Assembly: GCA_041748555.1 (NCBI GenBank)
Contig: JBGTDA010000136.1
Span: 62,001 to 126,000 of the forward strand
Origin: Rhodonellum sp041748555
GTDB lineage: Bacteria; Bacteroidota; Bacteroidia; Cytophagales; Cyclobacteriaceae
Length of the DNA stretch: 64,000 nt
Reading direction: 5' to 3'
Both the position numbers and the translations under genes were made by a program. This document shows, in pieces, positions 8,183 through 16,453 of the stretch (its first letter is position 1; the number at the start of each line of letters is the position of its first letter). The notes beneath the pieces were generated by a model. The model was given only the letters and a program-made list of their open reading frames with translations, searched no databases and was not told the DNA's origin.

Positions 8183-11100
8183 TTAAACCACTTCCAAAAT
8201 CCTCCCACTCTCCAGATAACAAAGGTATCCGCTAACAGGCTTTTTGGTCAGCGAGCTGACCAGCTCCATATATTCCTTTATCTGCTTTTCATATCGCTCA
8301 TATTCCTCCCCGGTTTTGAAATCCACAATCACAGCTTCATTATCCCCGAGGATGATCTTATCAGGTCTTTTTTGCTTGCCTCCCGGCAATAAAATGCCCT
8401 GCTCGGCCAGCAAAGAACCTTCTCCCGCAAACCAGGAATTAAACAAAGGCTTGGTAAACAATTCATCCAGCTGCAGCTCAACTGCTGATTTCTCCGTTTC
8501 CGACAACCTGCCTTCAAAATAAAAGGCCTGCAGGATTTCTTTTGCTTCATTCAGGCTCACCGCCTTCTCCAGGATTTCATGGACCAACAACCCGAAATTT
8601 CTTTTCCGGCGCTGTGCCAAACCTTCCTCGGAAAAGCCCACTGCATACTTTTTAACCTGAAGCAATTTGGTCCAGTTTTGATATTGCCAACGGAGTTCGG
8701 GCAAGGGGTTTTTTTCTACCTCAACCTGATCATATTTAGGCCATTCACCCAAATCGAAGGTATGGGTTGACGGATCAAAAAAAATGGAAAGATCAAGTTC
8801 TCCATCGGAGGCATGGCTGTATTCAAAAACCTGTTGGATATTGACTTCGATGTTATTCAAAGACCTGTCCTTTTTGTCAGGTTTATAGGGAGCCAAAGCC
8901 CAAAAGACTTCCTCAGCTCTCGTCAACGCAACATAGATCATGTTCAGCGTATCCAAGTAAGCCAAAATACATTCTTCACCATAGGTATTATGAAACTCCG
9001 ATTTGGCCAACTCCTTCCGCAGTGTCAGCGGAATGATGGCCGACAAGCCCGATTCCTCATCCTCAAAAGGTGACCAAATGACATTGTCCTTTGCCGTATC
9101 AAAAATGGTCCAGGTCAGAAAGGGCATCAGCACTACTTTAAACTGTAAGCCCTTGGATTTGTGGATGGTCAGAATCCTCATCGCATTATGGCCTTCGGGG
9201 ATTTTGACTGTTCGCTTATTTTGATTGTCCTCCCACCAATCCAGAAATCCGGCTAAATCTGCCCGGTTATTCGCCATGAAATCATATACAGCCTCTTTGA
9301 AACCCGAAGTATAGGCCCGCTCCTGCCCGTTTTCCATAAGTCCCAGTATTCCAATGATTTCCTCCACCACCTCCATCAGAGGCAATTGTAGCAGCTGCAT
9401 TTCTTTGCTTTGAAAATTGGCAACAATTTCAGCCATGTGGGAAGGGAAACTTCCCAATTCGAATAGCTGATGGTTTACTTCCAGACCCAACAACTGAGCC
9501 CTGTAATACCACATGGTCTTGAACTGAACCTGATCCTCCTGGTTCTGAAGGTATTTCAAGGCCGCCACCAATGCCTTGACCGACGCGGATTTACTCAGGT
9601 ACATGGATTCGTCCGAAAGTACATCGAAACAATATTTTCCACCCGGATTATCAGTTGCAAAACTCATCAGTGTATCCGCAATGGCCTCACCTTCGGATTT
9701 TCTTCTTACCAAAAAAGCAATATCCCGCGGCGCATATCCCTGATCCTGCAAATCCATTACCATCCGGGGAAGCTTTTCCAACACCTGCTGCTGGAATTTT
9801 CCGTCCTCCTCCTCCTTTTGCTCTTCCAAAAATTCAATTTTGACTTTACCTTTGAAATGAGCTTCCTTCTTTTTCAGCGAAACATGCTGATATACATCCT
9901 TATACGCTTTCTCTATGACGTCAACTCCTTCGATTCCATATTGGCTTTGGATCACCTCCTGAAACCGATGAGGCAAACGGGCAAAAAGTGCATTGTTGAA
10001 ATTGATGATCTGTGGAAGACTTCTGAAATTTGTATCCAAGTTTTGGAGATTGATTCCAAACATTCCGGTTTCGGCTTCCACCTGTTCCAGAAGCAATTTC
10101 ATTTCTCCTCCCCGCCATCGGTAGATGGATTGTTTTACATCTCCAACAAGAAGGTTGGTATTCCCCTGAGCAAGGGAATTTTCTAGCAATGGCTTGAAAC
10201 TGGACCATTGAAATCCGGAAGTATCCTGGAATTCATCGATAAGATAGTGTTTGTATTGGCTGCCCACCTTTTCGTAAATAAAGGGAGCATCATTTTCTTT
10301 GGTGATCTCTTTGAGAAATTCATTCGCATCAGAAATCAACAGCATGTTTTCCTCATCTTTGATAGTAGTAAGTTCATCCAAGAGATTCCTGAAAATACCA
10401 TAGACATAAAAGTTTTTGCCTATCGCCTCGATGGTGTTCCATTGGTATTCCAAAGGTTCAATTTTCCCCAGCAACCCACCCAAACCCGCATGATAAGACT
10501 GTTCTATTAAATTCCTTTTGGAGCTTTTTTGGGTGGCCCAACCTTGGGGAGCGATTGCCATCAGCTTTTGGTTATCGGTAAAATCTGACATCGGACATTC
10601 CAGGCTACCCAACTTGTCGAATTTTTTGGTAAATCCGCGATAATAATCCTCCCATTCCAAACCCAACCGCTTACGGATCTGATTGGCTGATAGATTTATC
10701 TGTTTGGCTTCATCCAACAGCTTTTTTTTCCGTTGCCTGATAAAAGCCGAAAGTGTTTTTAGATTTTCCTTCTCCTCTAGAAAGATCCTAATCTCTGTAG
10801 CATTTCTTTTAAAATCTTCCTGAAAAATCTGCCTGCCCAATCCTTTGATGTTTTTTCGGATATCCCATGATTTACCGTTTTGGATCTGATCTGTTGCATA
10901 ATCCACCAGCCATTTGTGCAGGTGGGCATCTTCAATCACCTTTTCCACTATCCTATCCACCACCCTTTCCAGTACAGCATCCTGATCAAGCTCAACCTCA
11001 AACTTGGCATTCAGGTCCATCTCCCGGGCAAACGCCCTGACCACTCTTTGAAAAAAACTGTCGATGGTGCTGACAGAAAATCTGCTATAATCATGAAGAA

Positions 11101-11398
11101 TGGCAGTAAGGGTTTGGGTTGCCCGTGATTTAAGTTCTTCAGCATCCACATTTAGTGCTGACAAAATTTCACTATCCATCTTTTCAGCCGGTTTTACGGT
11201 GTTCCTCAGCCGCATCAGCTCCTTCAGAATCCTTTCCTTCATTTCCTGCGTGGCCTTGTTGGTGAAGGTAACCGCAAGGATGGATTTAAAAGCCGGAGGA
11301 AATCTGAGTGCCAGTTTCAGGTATTCCATGGTCAGTGTATAGGTTTTACCCGATCCGGCGGAGGATTTATAGATAATAAAAGGGAGCTGTTCCATCAT
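8183..11398 (-). CDS. AddA-like UvrD-type helicase-nuclease
   Basis: A 1071-residue superfamily 1A helicase with a C-terminal nuclease, the motor half of an AddAB/RecBCD-like end-resection enzyme. Seen in order: Walker A AGSGKT (14-19); Walker B/motif II DEFQDT at D388; motif III GDVKQSIYRWRGGE; motif V HKSKGLQFKVV; motif VI YVALTRAEE; then the nuclease landmarks RNFGLLVHEILEKA and D1026-x-K1028 in VDFKTG followed by EKQIKEYM. All are consistent with an active enzyme. It is first in a leftward series with a membrane protein and the AddB-like gene. Two adjacent ATGs (11398, 11395) are equivalent starts. Confidence 0.9.
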   Translation of the reverse strand: MMEQLPFIIYKSSAGSGKTYTLTMEYLKLALRFPPAFKSILAVTFTNKATQEMKERILKELMRLRNTVKPAEKMDSEILSALNVDAEELKSRATQTLTAILHDYSRFSVSTIDSFFQRVVRAFAREMDLNAKFEVELDQDAVLERVVDRIVEKVIEDAHLHKWLVDYATDQIQNGKSWDIRKNIKGLGRQIFQEDFKRNATEIRIFLEEKENLKTLSAFIRQRKKKLLDEAKQINLSANQIRKRLGLEWEDYYRGFTKKFDKLGSLECPMSDFTDNQKLMAIAPQGWATQKSSKRNLIEQSYHAGLGGLLGKIEPLEYQWNTIEAIGKNFYVYGIFRNLLDELTTIKDEENMLLISDANEFLKEITKENDAPFIYEKVGSQYKHYLIDEFQDTSGFQWSSFKPLLENSLAQGNTNLLVGDVKQSIYRWRGGEMKLLLEQVEAETGMFGINLQNLDTNFRSLPQIINFNNALFARLPHRFQEVIQSQYGIEGVDVIEKAYKDVYQHVSLKKKEAHFKGKVKIEFLEEQKEEEDGKFQQQVLEKLPRMVMDLQDQGYAPRDIAFLVRRKSEGEAIADTLMSFATDNPGGKYCFDVLSDESMYLSKSASVKALVAALKYLQNQEDQVQFKTMWYYRAQLLGLEVNHQLFELGSFPSHMAEIVANFQSKEMQLLQLPLMEVVEEIIGILGLMENGQERAYTSGFKEAVYDFMANNRADLAGFLDWWEDNQNKRTVKIPEGHNAMRILTIHKSKGLQFKVVLMPFLTWTIFDTAKDNVIWSPFEDEESGLSAIIPLTLRKELAKSEFHNTYGEECILAYLDTLNMIYVALTRAEEVFWALAPYKPDKKDRSLNNIEVNIQQVFEYSHASDGELDLSIFFDPSTHTFDLGEWPKYDQVEVEKNPLPELRWQYQNWTKLLQVKKYAVGFSEEGLAQRRKRNFGLLVHEILEKAVSLNEAKEILQAFYFEGRLSETEKSAVELQLDELFTKPLFNSWFAGEGSLLAEQGILLPGGKQKRPDKIILGDNEAVIVDFKTGEEYERYEKQIKEYMELVSSLTKKPVSGYLCYLESGRILEVV

Positions 11399-11479
11399 GA
11401 AAAATCAATTTAGGCAAAACAAAGGGATTTTTTGGGGAATACAAAGGGGTTGACGGAGGTTGTCGGGGTTTTTCCCTAG

Positions 11480-11512
11480 AAACCTTTGAGGTTTTCAAAA
11501 CCTCGAAGGTTT
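11480..11512. repeat. AAACCTT palindromic intergenic repeat, copy 1
   Basis: A 33-base near-perfect inverted repeat: 16-base arms AAACCTTTGAGGTTTT and AAAACCTCGAAGGTTT around a single C, with one arm mismatch. It lies between the AddA-like start and the oxidoreductase stop. The same sequence word recurs at 11568 and 11590, so this is a local cluster of a dispersed palindromic element. Confidence 0.75.
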
Positions 11513-11567
11513 ATAATTGATGTGAAAACTAATTTATTTTCAAAACCGATAGTGATGTGGACGAAGA

Positions 11568-11624
11568 AACTTTCGAAGTTTGAAAATAGAAACCTTCGAG
11601 GTTTGAAAAAAACCTCAAAGGTTT
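11568..11624. repeat. AAACCTT palindromic repeat, copies 2 and 3
   Basis: Copy 2 (11568-11582) is AAACTTTCGAAGTTT, a degenerate half-length palindrome. Copy 3 (11590-11624) has arms AAACCTTCGAGGTTT and AACCTCAAAGGTTT around GAAAAA, and runs over the stop codon of the leftward oxidoreductase gene (TAA at 11623-11625). Its transcript would form a stable hairpin at the mRNA 3' end, so it may double as a terminator or stability element; there is no strong T-run after it on the minus strand. Confidence 0.7.
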
Positions 11625-14571
11625 AGAGGAGAGCTTCCCAAAGAATTTCAACAGGGTGCTTGGCTTTTCTGCCTGTGCCATCGGCTATCTGGTGGCGGCA
11701 GGAGGTGCCAGGAGCAGCAATCAGCGTATTTTCCTCAGCAATTCTAACTGCGGGAAACAAGACCAGCTCACCAATCTGCATACTTACATCATAATGCTCC
11801 GCCTCATACCCAAAGGAACCGGCCATCCCACAGCATCCTGAAGGGATAACCTCCACACTATAATTCTTTGGTAACGAAAGCATTCTTGTTGTCCAACTCA
11901 CCGTGGAAAGGGCTTTTTGGTGACAATGACCATGTAGTTTAATTTTTATTTCTTCCTCATTAAAAACCTCAGCAGTAATATTCCCTGAAGCTATTTCCCT
12001 TCCCAAAAACTCATCGATCAACAGCGTATGGAATTTCAGTTTCTTGGCCACTTCAACAAATTCTTTTCTGACCAACCGCGGATATTCATCCCTAAAACTT
12101 AATATCGCCGAAGGTTCAATCCCGATCAACGGAGTATCTCCATCTATCAGATCCCCAAAAATCCGAACGTTGGCCTCTGCATGTTTCCTGGCTTTTTCAA
12201 GCAATCCTTTAGAAAGCGCGGATCTTCCGCTTTCCTGATGATCCACCACCTTCACCTCATAACCCAGTTTCTTCAACAGCTTAACGGCTTTGATGCCGAT
12301 ATCAGTGTCATTGTGATTGGTAAATTCATCTACAAAAAGGTAAAGGGTTTTGATTATGGGAAGCGTTTGCGGAAGATCTTGGTAATTTTTGCGGTACCAT
12401 TTTCTGAAGCTCACTTTGCTTATCTCAGGCAGATTTCTCTTTTGGGCTACGCCTAAAAACGATTTCATCATCCTTCCCGTGATTCCGTTTTTTAAGCTGA
12501 AATTGGCCAAGCCAGGCATTATTGCCCCTAGCCCATTCAGATTATTGATATTGGCAAATACTTTCGAACGGAAAGGTATGCCATGAGTCTTCTGGTATTG
12601 GTATAAAAACTCTGCCTTCATAGTAGACATATCCACATTAGAGGGACATTCTGCTGTGCAGCCTTTGCAGGAAATACAAAGATCCAAGGCTTCTTTAATT
12701 TCAGGGTGATCGAAAGGATTGGGTTGTTGATCCTTAGTGAGAAATTCCCGCAGCGTGTTGGCTCTGCCACGGGTAGTATCTTTTTCGTTCCTGGTGGCCT
12801 GATAACTCGGGCACATGGTTCCTCCGCCCGAAGCAGGCAATTTTCTGCAATCTCCCGAACCGTTGCATTTCTCAGCCATTCTCAGGATTCCGCCGATTTC
12901 AGTGAAATCCAATAATGTATCCTGAACAGGAGTCACCATATCCGCCTCATACCTAAGGGAGGTATTCATCGGTGCGGTATCCACGATTTTACCCGGATTA
13001 AAAATATTATCCGGATCCCAGGTGTATTTTATCCGCCGAAACATCTGGTAATTTTCCTCTCCTACCATCAAAGGAATGAAAGGTGCTCTCACCCTTCCGT
13101 CTCCATGTTCGCCGCTTAGCGATCCCTTATATTTCTTTACCAGTTTGGCTGTTGCTTCTGATATTTTAAAAAACTCTTCCCGGTCAACTTGCTTTTTGAG
13201 ATCCAAAATGGGCCGAAGGTGGATCTCTCCTGCTCCTGCATGTGCGTAATGCACCGGTTTTTGACCGAAATCTTCCATCATCAGGTCAAATTCCCGGATA
13301 TAATCCGCCAAATCCAATATATCCACCGCTGTATCCTCGATGCAGGCAACCGCTTTGCGGTCTCCCGGAATATTGGCCAATAATCCCAGACCGGCACTTC
13401 TCAAAGCCCAGGCAGATTTGGTCAGTTCCGGACCAATGACAGGATAGGCATATCCCAATCCCGCATTTTTAAGGTCTGCAATCAATCTTTCGCCTTTTTC
13501 CATGGCTTCCTCCACGGTTTTCCCTCTGAATTCGATCATCAGCAAAGCCATTGGGTCCCCTTCTACAAAATTTCGGTTTTTGCTGTATTCAATACTTTCT
13601 TTGGTGCAGTCCAGGATGATTTTGTCCATGAGTTCAACTGCCGTGGCCGGATGTTTCATAGCAACCTGAGCAGCTTTCATGCTTTCATGGATGCTGACAA
13701 AGTGAGCGCCCACCACGATTTCAACAGGATCCGGCAGGGGATCAAGCTTGATTTTTATTTCTGTGGTAAAGGCAAGCGTTCCCTCTGATCCTGCCAGCAG
13801 TTTGCAAAAGTTAAAAGTATCTGTGCTTTCGGTGAAGATCTCCGTGTTCATCAAATAATCCACGGCATAGCCTGTGTTACGCCTATGGATGGATTTCTTT
13901 GGAAAATGCTCCCGTATATTTTCTTGGTTATTGGCGTCAGAAAGGGCTTCCCGAATCTGCCGATAGATTTTTCCTTCCCGGCTTTTCAACCCGCACTTGA
14001 CCCGGAATTCTTCCGGACTGAGCGCACCAAAAACAACTTCCGATCCATCACTTAAGAAAGTTTTGAGTTCAATGACTTTCTCCCTTGTGGTCCCGTAGAC
14101 GATAGAGGTTGTACCGGAGGAATTGTTTCCCACCATACCTCCGATCATGGCCCGGTTGGCAGTAGAGGTGATGGGGCTGAAAAAAAGACCATGAGGTTTC
14201 AAAAAAACGTTCAGTTCATCCCGGACAACACCCGGCTGAACCCTAACCCACTTTTCTTCCTTGTTGAATTCAAGGATCCCGGTAAAATGTTTCGACACAT
14301 CCACCACGATACCGTTTCCAACACATTGGCCCGAAAGGGAGGTGCCTGCTGTTCTGGGAATCAAGGAAGTTTTGTTTTCCCGAGCAAAGCGGATCAACTT
14401 TAGTAAATCAGCTTCGGATCTTGGAAAAGCAACCCCAAGCGGAATTTCCCGGTAAACCGAAGCATCGGTGGCATAAAGTGTCTTGGTCAGTGTATCAAAC
14501 TTTAATTCCCCTTCCAGTTGGGCAGTTAATTTTTCCAAAAGAGGTAACAGGTTGGGTTTGGTCAATGTCAT
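11623..14571 (-). CDS. FAD-binding and 4Fe-4S oxidoreductase (YdiJ/GlcD-GlcF type fusion)
   Basis: About 982 residues from the ATG at 14571; an in-frame ATG at 14616 would add 15 hydrophobic residues that are not a convincing signal. N-terminal FAD_binding_4 domain with PRTAGTSLSGQCVGNGIVVD, then FAD-oxidase C-terminal domain, then a ferredoxin-like segment with CISCKGCTAECPSNVDM, and a final CCG domain with HGHCHQKAL and PSGCCGMAGSFG. This order matches YdiJ-like D-2-hydroxyacid (2-hydroxyglutarate or lactate) dehydrogenases that pass electrons to the respiratory chain. The exact substrate cannot be read from sequence. The length is normal for the fused family. Confidence 0.87.
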   Translation of the reverse strand: MTLTKPNLLPLLEKLTAQLEGELKFDTLTKTLYATDASVYREIPLGVAFPRSEADLLKLIRFARENKTSLIPRTAGTSLSGQCVGNGIVVDVSKHFTGILEFNKEEKWVRVQPGVVRDELNVFLKPHGLFFSPITSTANRAMIGGMVGNNSSGTTSIVYGTTREKVIELKTFLSDGSEVVFGALSPEEFRVKCGLKSREGKIYRQIREALSDANNQENIREHFPKKSIHRRNTGYAVDYLMNTEIFTESTDTFNFCKLLAGSEGTLAFTTEIKIKLDPLPDPVEIVVGAHFVSIHESMKAAQVAMKHPATAVELMDKIILDCTKESIEYSKNRNFVEGDPMALLMIEFRGKTVEEAMEKGERLIADLKNAGLGYAYPVIGPELTKSAWALRSAGLGLLANIPGDRKAVACIEDTAVDILDLADYIREFDLMMEDFGQKPVHYAHAGAGEIHLRPILDLKKQVDREEFFKISEATAKLVKKYKGSLSGEHGDGRVRAPFIPLMVGEENYQMFRRIKYTWDPDNIFNPGKIVDTAPMNTSLRYEADMVTPVQDTLLDFTEIGGILRMAEKCNGSGDCRKLPASGGGTMCPSYQATRNEKDTTRGRANTLREFLTKDQQPNPFDHPEIKEALDLCISCKGCTAECPSNVDMSTMKAEFLYQYQKTHGIPFRSKVFANINNLNGLGAIMPGLANFSLKNGITGRMMKSFLGVAQKRNLPEISKVSFRKWYRKNYQDLPQTLPIIKTLYLFVDEFTNHNDTDIGIKAVKLLKKLGYEVKVVDHQESGRSALSKGLLEKARKHAEANVRIFGDLIDGDTPLIGIEPSAILSFRDEYPRLVRKEFVEVAKKLKFHTLLIDEFLGREIASGNITAEVFNEEEIKIKLHGHCHQKALSTVSWTTRMLSLPKNYSVEVIPSGCCGMAGSFGYEAEHYDVSMQIGELVLFPAVRIAEENTLIAAPGTSCRHQIADGTGRKAKHPVEILWEALL

Positions 14572-14701
14572 AGTCAAAAATACTGAAAAGAAATACAAAT
14601 GAAATATGCTTCTCAAAATAGGTCCGCAGTTATCGCTTTATTATATATGGGAAGGTTTTTTCAGGCGGATGAAATATGGTTGAGATTTACACCGAAAATC
14701 A

Positions 14702-14829
14702 TGTTCTTAATTCTTGATACACGCTCTTAATTCTCAATACTCCGTTCCCAAACCTTTATACTTGGTTCTTGATTCCTTGGCTCTTGGTTCTTGATTCTTG
14801 GTTCTTGATACATTGGTTCTTGCTTCTGA
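14702..14829. repeat. degenerate tandem repeat of TTGGTTCTTGATTC
   Basis: In the divergent spacer between the oxidoreductase and the YdcF-like gene a roughly 14-base word is repeated with variations: TTCTTAATTCTTGATAC, CTCTTAATTCTCAATAC, then TTGGTTCTTGATTCC, TTGGCTCTTGG, TTCTTGATTC, TTGGTTCTTGATAC and TTGGTTCTTGCTTC. The strand is strongly C+T biased. No spacers of equal length, so it is not a CRISPR. It sits just upstream of the start codon at 14860 and may affect expression by slippage. Confidence 0.7.
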
Positions 14830-14859
14830 ATTTTTCTATCTTTCCAAAAAATTTCACCC

Positions 14860-15630
14860 ATGTTCTTCTACCTTGCCCAGTTTCTGAGTTTTTTAGCTAT
14901 GCCCATGACCATCATTTGCCTCCTGCTTATTTTTGGTTTCTGGTTTTTGAAAAAACCTTTGGGTAAAAAATTAATTCTGGCGGGTATTGTTCTTCTGCTT
15001 TTTTTCTCCAACCAGTTTATCAGTAACGCTGTCATGCAGGCCTGGGAACCGGAATTCAAAATCTTTGAAAGTCTCCCAATTTATGAGGTAGGCATTGTCC
15101 TGACAGGAGTCACCAATCTCAGCAAAACCGTCTATGATCGCACTTTTTTCAATAAAGGTGCCGACCGGGCCACCCAGGCCATACAGCTATATAAATTGGG
15201 TAAGATCAAAAAAATCCTGATCACGGGAGGTCAGGGACTCAATCCCGCAAACCCAAATACTGAAGCGGAACTTTTGAGGGATTTTATGGTCATTGCCGAA
15301 GTGGCGGAAGCGGACATATTAATAGAAAACCAAGCCAAAAACACCTATCAAAATGCTGTGCTGGCAAAAGAAACACTTGAAGAATACGATTATTCTCCAC
15401 TGGAAAAATCTCTGTTGATCACCTCTGCATTCCATATGTACCGATCCAAAGGCTGTTTTGACAAAGCAGGTGTGCTGACGGATACTTTTCCGGTTGATTA
15501 TTATGGACAGGACACGAAATTTGACATTCCGGTACTATTATACCCTGATCCACAATCTCTCTCTTTATGGCACAAACTGTTCAAGGAATGGATAGGAATT
15601 GTGATGTATAAGTTGGTGGGATATATGTAA
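14860..15630 (+). CDS. YdcF/SanA family (DUF218) membrane protein
   Basis: A 256-residue protein with two hydrophobic segments at residues 5-28 and 35-55, then a DUF218 domain. Family marks are the VGIVLTG strand near 80, RATQAIQLYKLGKIKKILITGG near 105-125, AELLRDFMVIAEVAEADILIENQAKNTYQNA and LITSAFHMYRSKGCF. Relatives (SanA, ElyC, YdcF) act in envelope integrity or peptidoglycan and lipid-carrier metabolism; the precise reaction is unknown. Preceded by a C/T-rich tandem repeat and transcribed away from the oxidoreductase. The start at 14860 puts the first membrane helix at the N-terminus. Confidence 0.8.
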   Translation: MFFYLAQFLSFLAMPMTIICLLLIFGFWFLKKPLGKKLILAGIVLLLFFSNQFISNAVMQAWEPEFKIFESLPIYEVGIVLTGVTNLSKTVYDRTFFNKGADRATQAIQLYKLGKIKKILITGGQGLNPANPNTEAELLRDFMVIAEVAEADILIENQAKNTYQNAVLAKETLEEYDYSPLEKSLLITSAFHMYRSKGCFDKAGVLTDTFPVDYYGQDTKFDIPVLLYPDPQSLSLWHKLFKEWIGIVMYKLVGYM

Positions 15631-15803
15631 AAATATGTATTTCTGTTGTTTTAAAAGAAACATTAGTATTTCCGGGAAGAAAGATTGAAGACAAATCCCA
15701 ATAACTTCAGGACGGAAGTAGTCGCAACCAAAGGTCAGGTAAAGGATCCGCTGAATTTTGATTTTCAATTATGTCCTATTAGAACAAAAGCGTGAGGAAT
15801 CAA

Positions 15804-16262
15804 TTACCACGTGGTCTGTTTGAGTTTGGGAAAGGCACGGATAACATCACTCAAACTGATCTGACCGATTAATTTTCCTTCCTGCATAACAGGGAAGCGA
15901 CGGATTTTCAAATCCAAAAACTTACCGGCTGCATCAAAAAGTGACATCTCAGGTGAGAGTGTCATCACTTCTCTGGTCATGTGTTCGGCCACTGTTCCGG
16001 GAAACCGGGGAGTGTTGGTGTACTTCCCTTTGATGATTTCATTCAGGCAATCAACTTCGGAAATGATCCCAACCAGGTTTTCATCATGATCCACAACCGG
16101 TGCACCTGATATTTTTTTATTTGTCAAAACCTCCAATACATGATCTATGGTATCCTCAGGATAAAAGGTGGTCAGGTTTGTTGACATGTGATCCTTTACC
16201 AGAATGGAAACATTGGATTTTTTTGGTTCTGCCATGCGAACTCCTTGAAAACTTTTGACCAT
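15804..16262 (-). CDS. CBS-domain pair protein
   Basis: A 152-residue protein made almost entirely of two CBS motifs (a Bateman module), around residues 22-80 (VKDHMSTNLTTFYPEDTIDHVLEVL... SGAPVVD) and 90-148 (MTREVMTLSPEMSLFDAAGKFL... RRFPVMQEGKLIG). Such stand-alone modules bind adenine nucleotides and usually regulate a partner protein; none is obvious nearby. An alternative start nine codons in (16235, MAEPKK) is equally plausible. It lies alone, with about 170 bp on the left to the YdcF-like gene and about 190 bp of AT-rich sequence on the right. Confidence 0.88.
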   Translation of the reverse strand: MVKSFQGVRMAEPKKSNVSILVKDHMSTNLTTFYPEDTIDHVLEVLTNKKISGAPVVDHDENLVGIISEVDCLNEIIKGKYTNTPRFPGTVAEHMTREVMTLSPEMSLFDAAGKFLDLKIRRFPVMQEGKLIGQISLSDVIRAFPKLKQTTW

Positions 16263-16453
16263 GGTATTTGGGGTTTAATGTGATTTCTTAATTTAGCTCA
16301 AAAAATTCAGCAATCATAATAAAATGTATTTGAAATCCTGATTTTCAGACTTTACATCTTAATGAATTGATTATTCAGATTATAATATCCATAATCAGAT
16401 TATTATTAGAATTAAATTTTATAAGAAAAAAAAATTTTCAACAAATCCTGAAA

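Noticed and set aside
9470..10186. 238-codon open frame opposite the AddA-like gene
   Set aside because: It is the antisense shadow of a strongly supported helicase gene; its composition is low-quality and no domain is visible.
11623..14571. Fusion of GlcD-like and GlcF-like domains as a novelty
   Set aside because: This FAD plus Fe-S fusion of about 980 residues is a known and common arrangement (YdiJ-like), so not unusual.
14702..14829. Direct repeats considered as a CRISPR array
   Set aside because: Units vary in sequence and length, there are no unique spacers, and no cas genes lie in the window.
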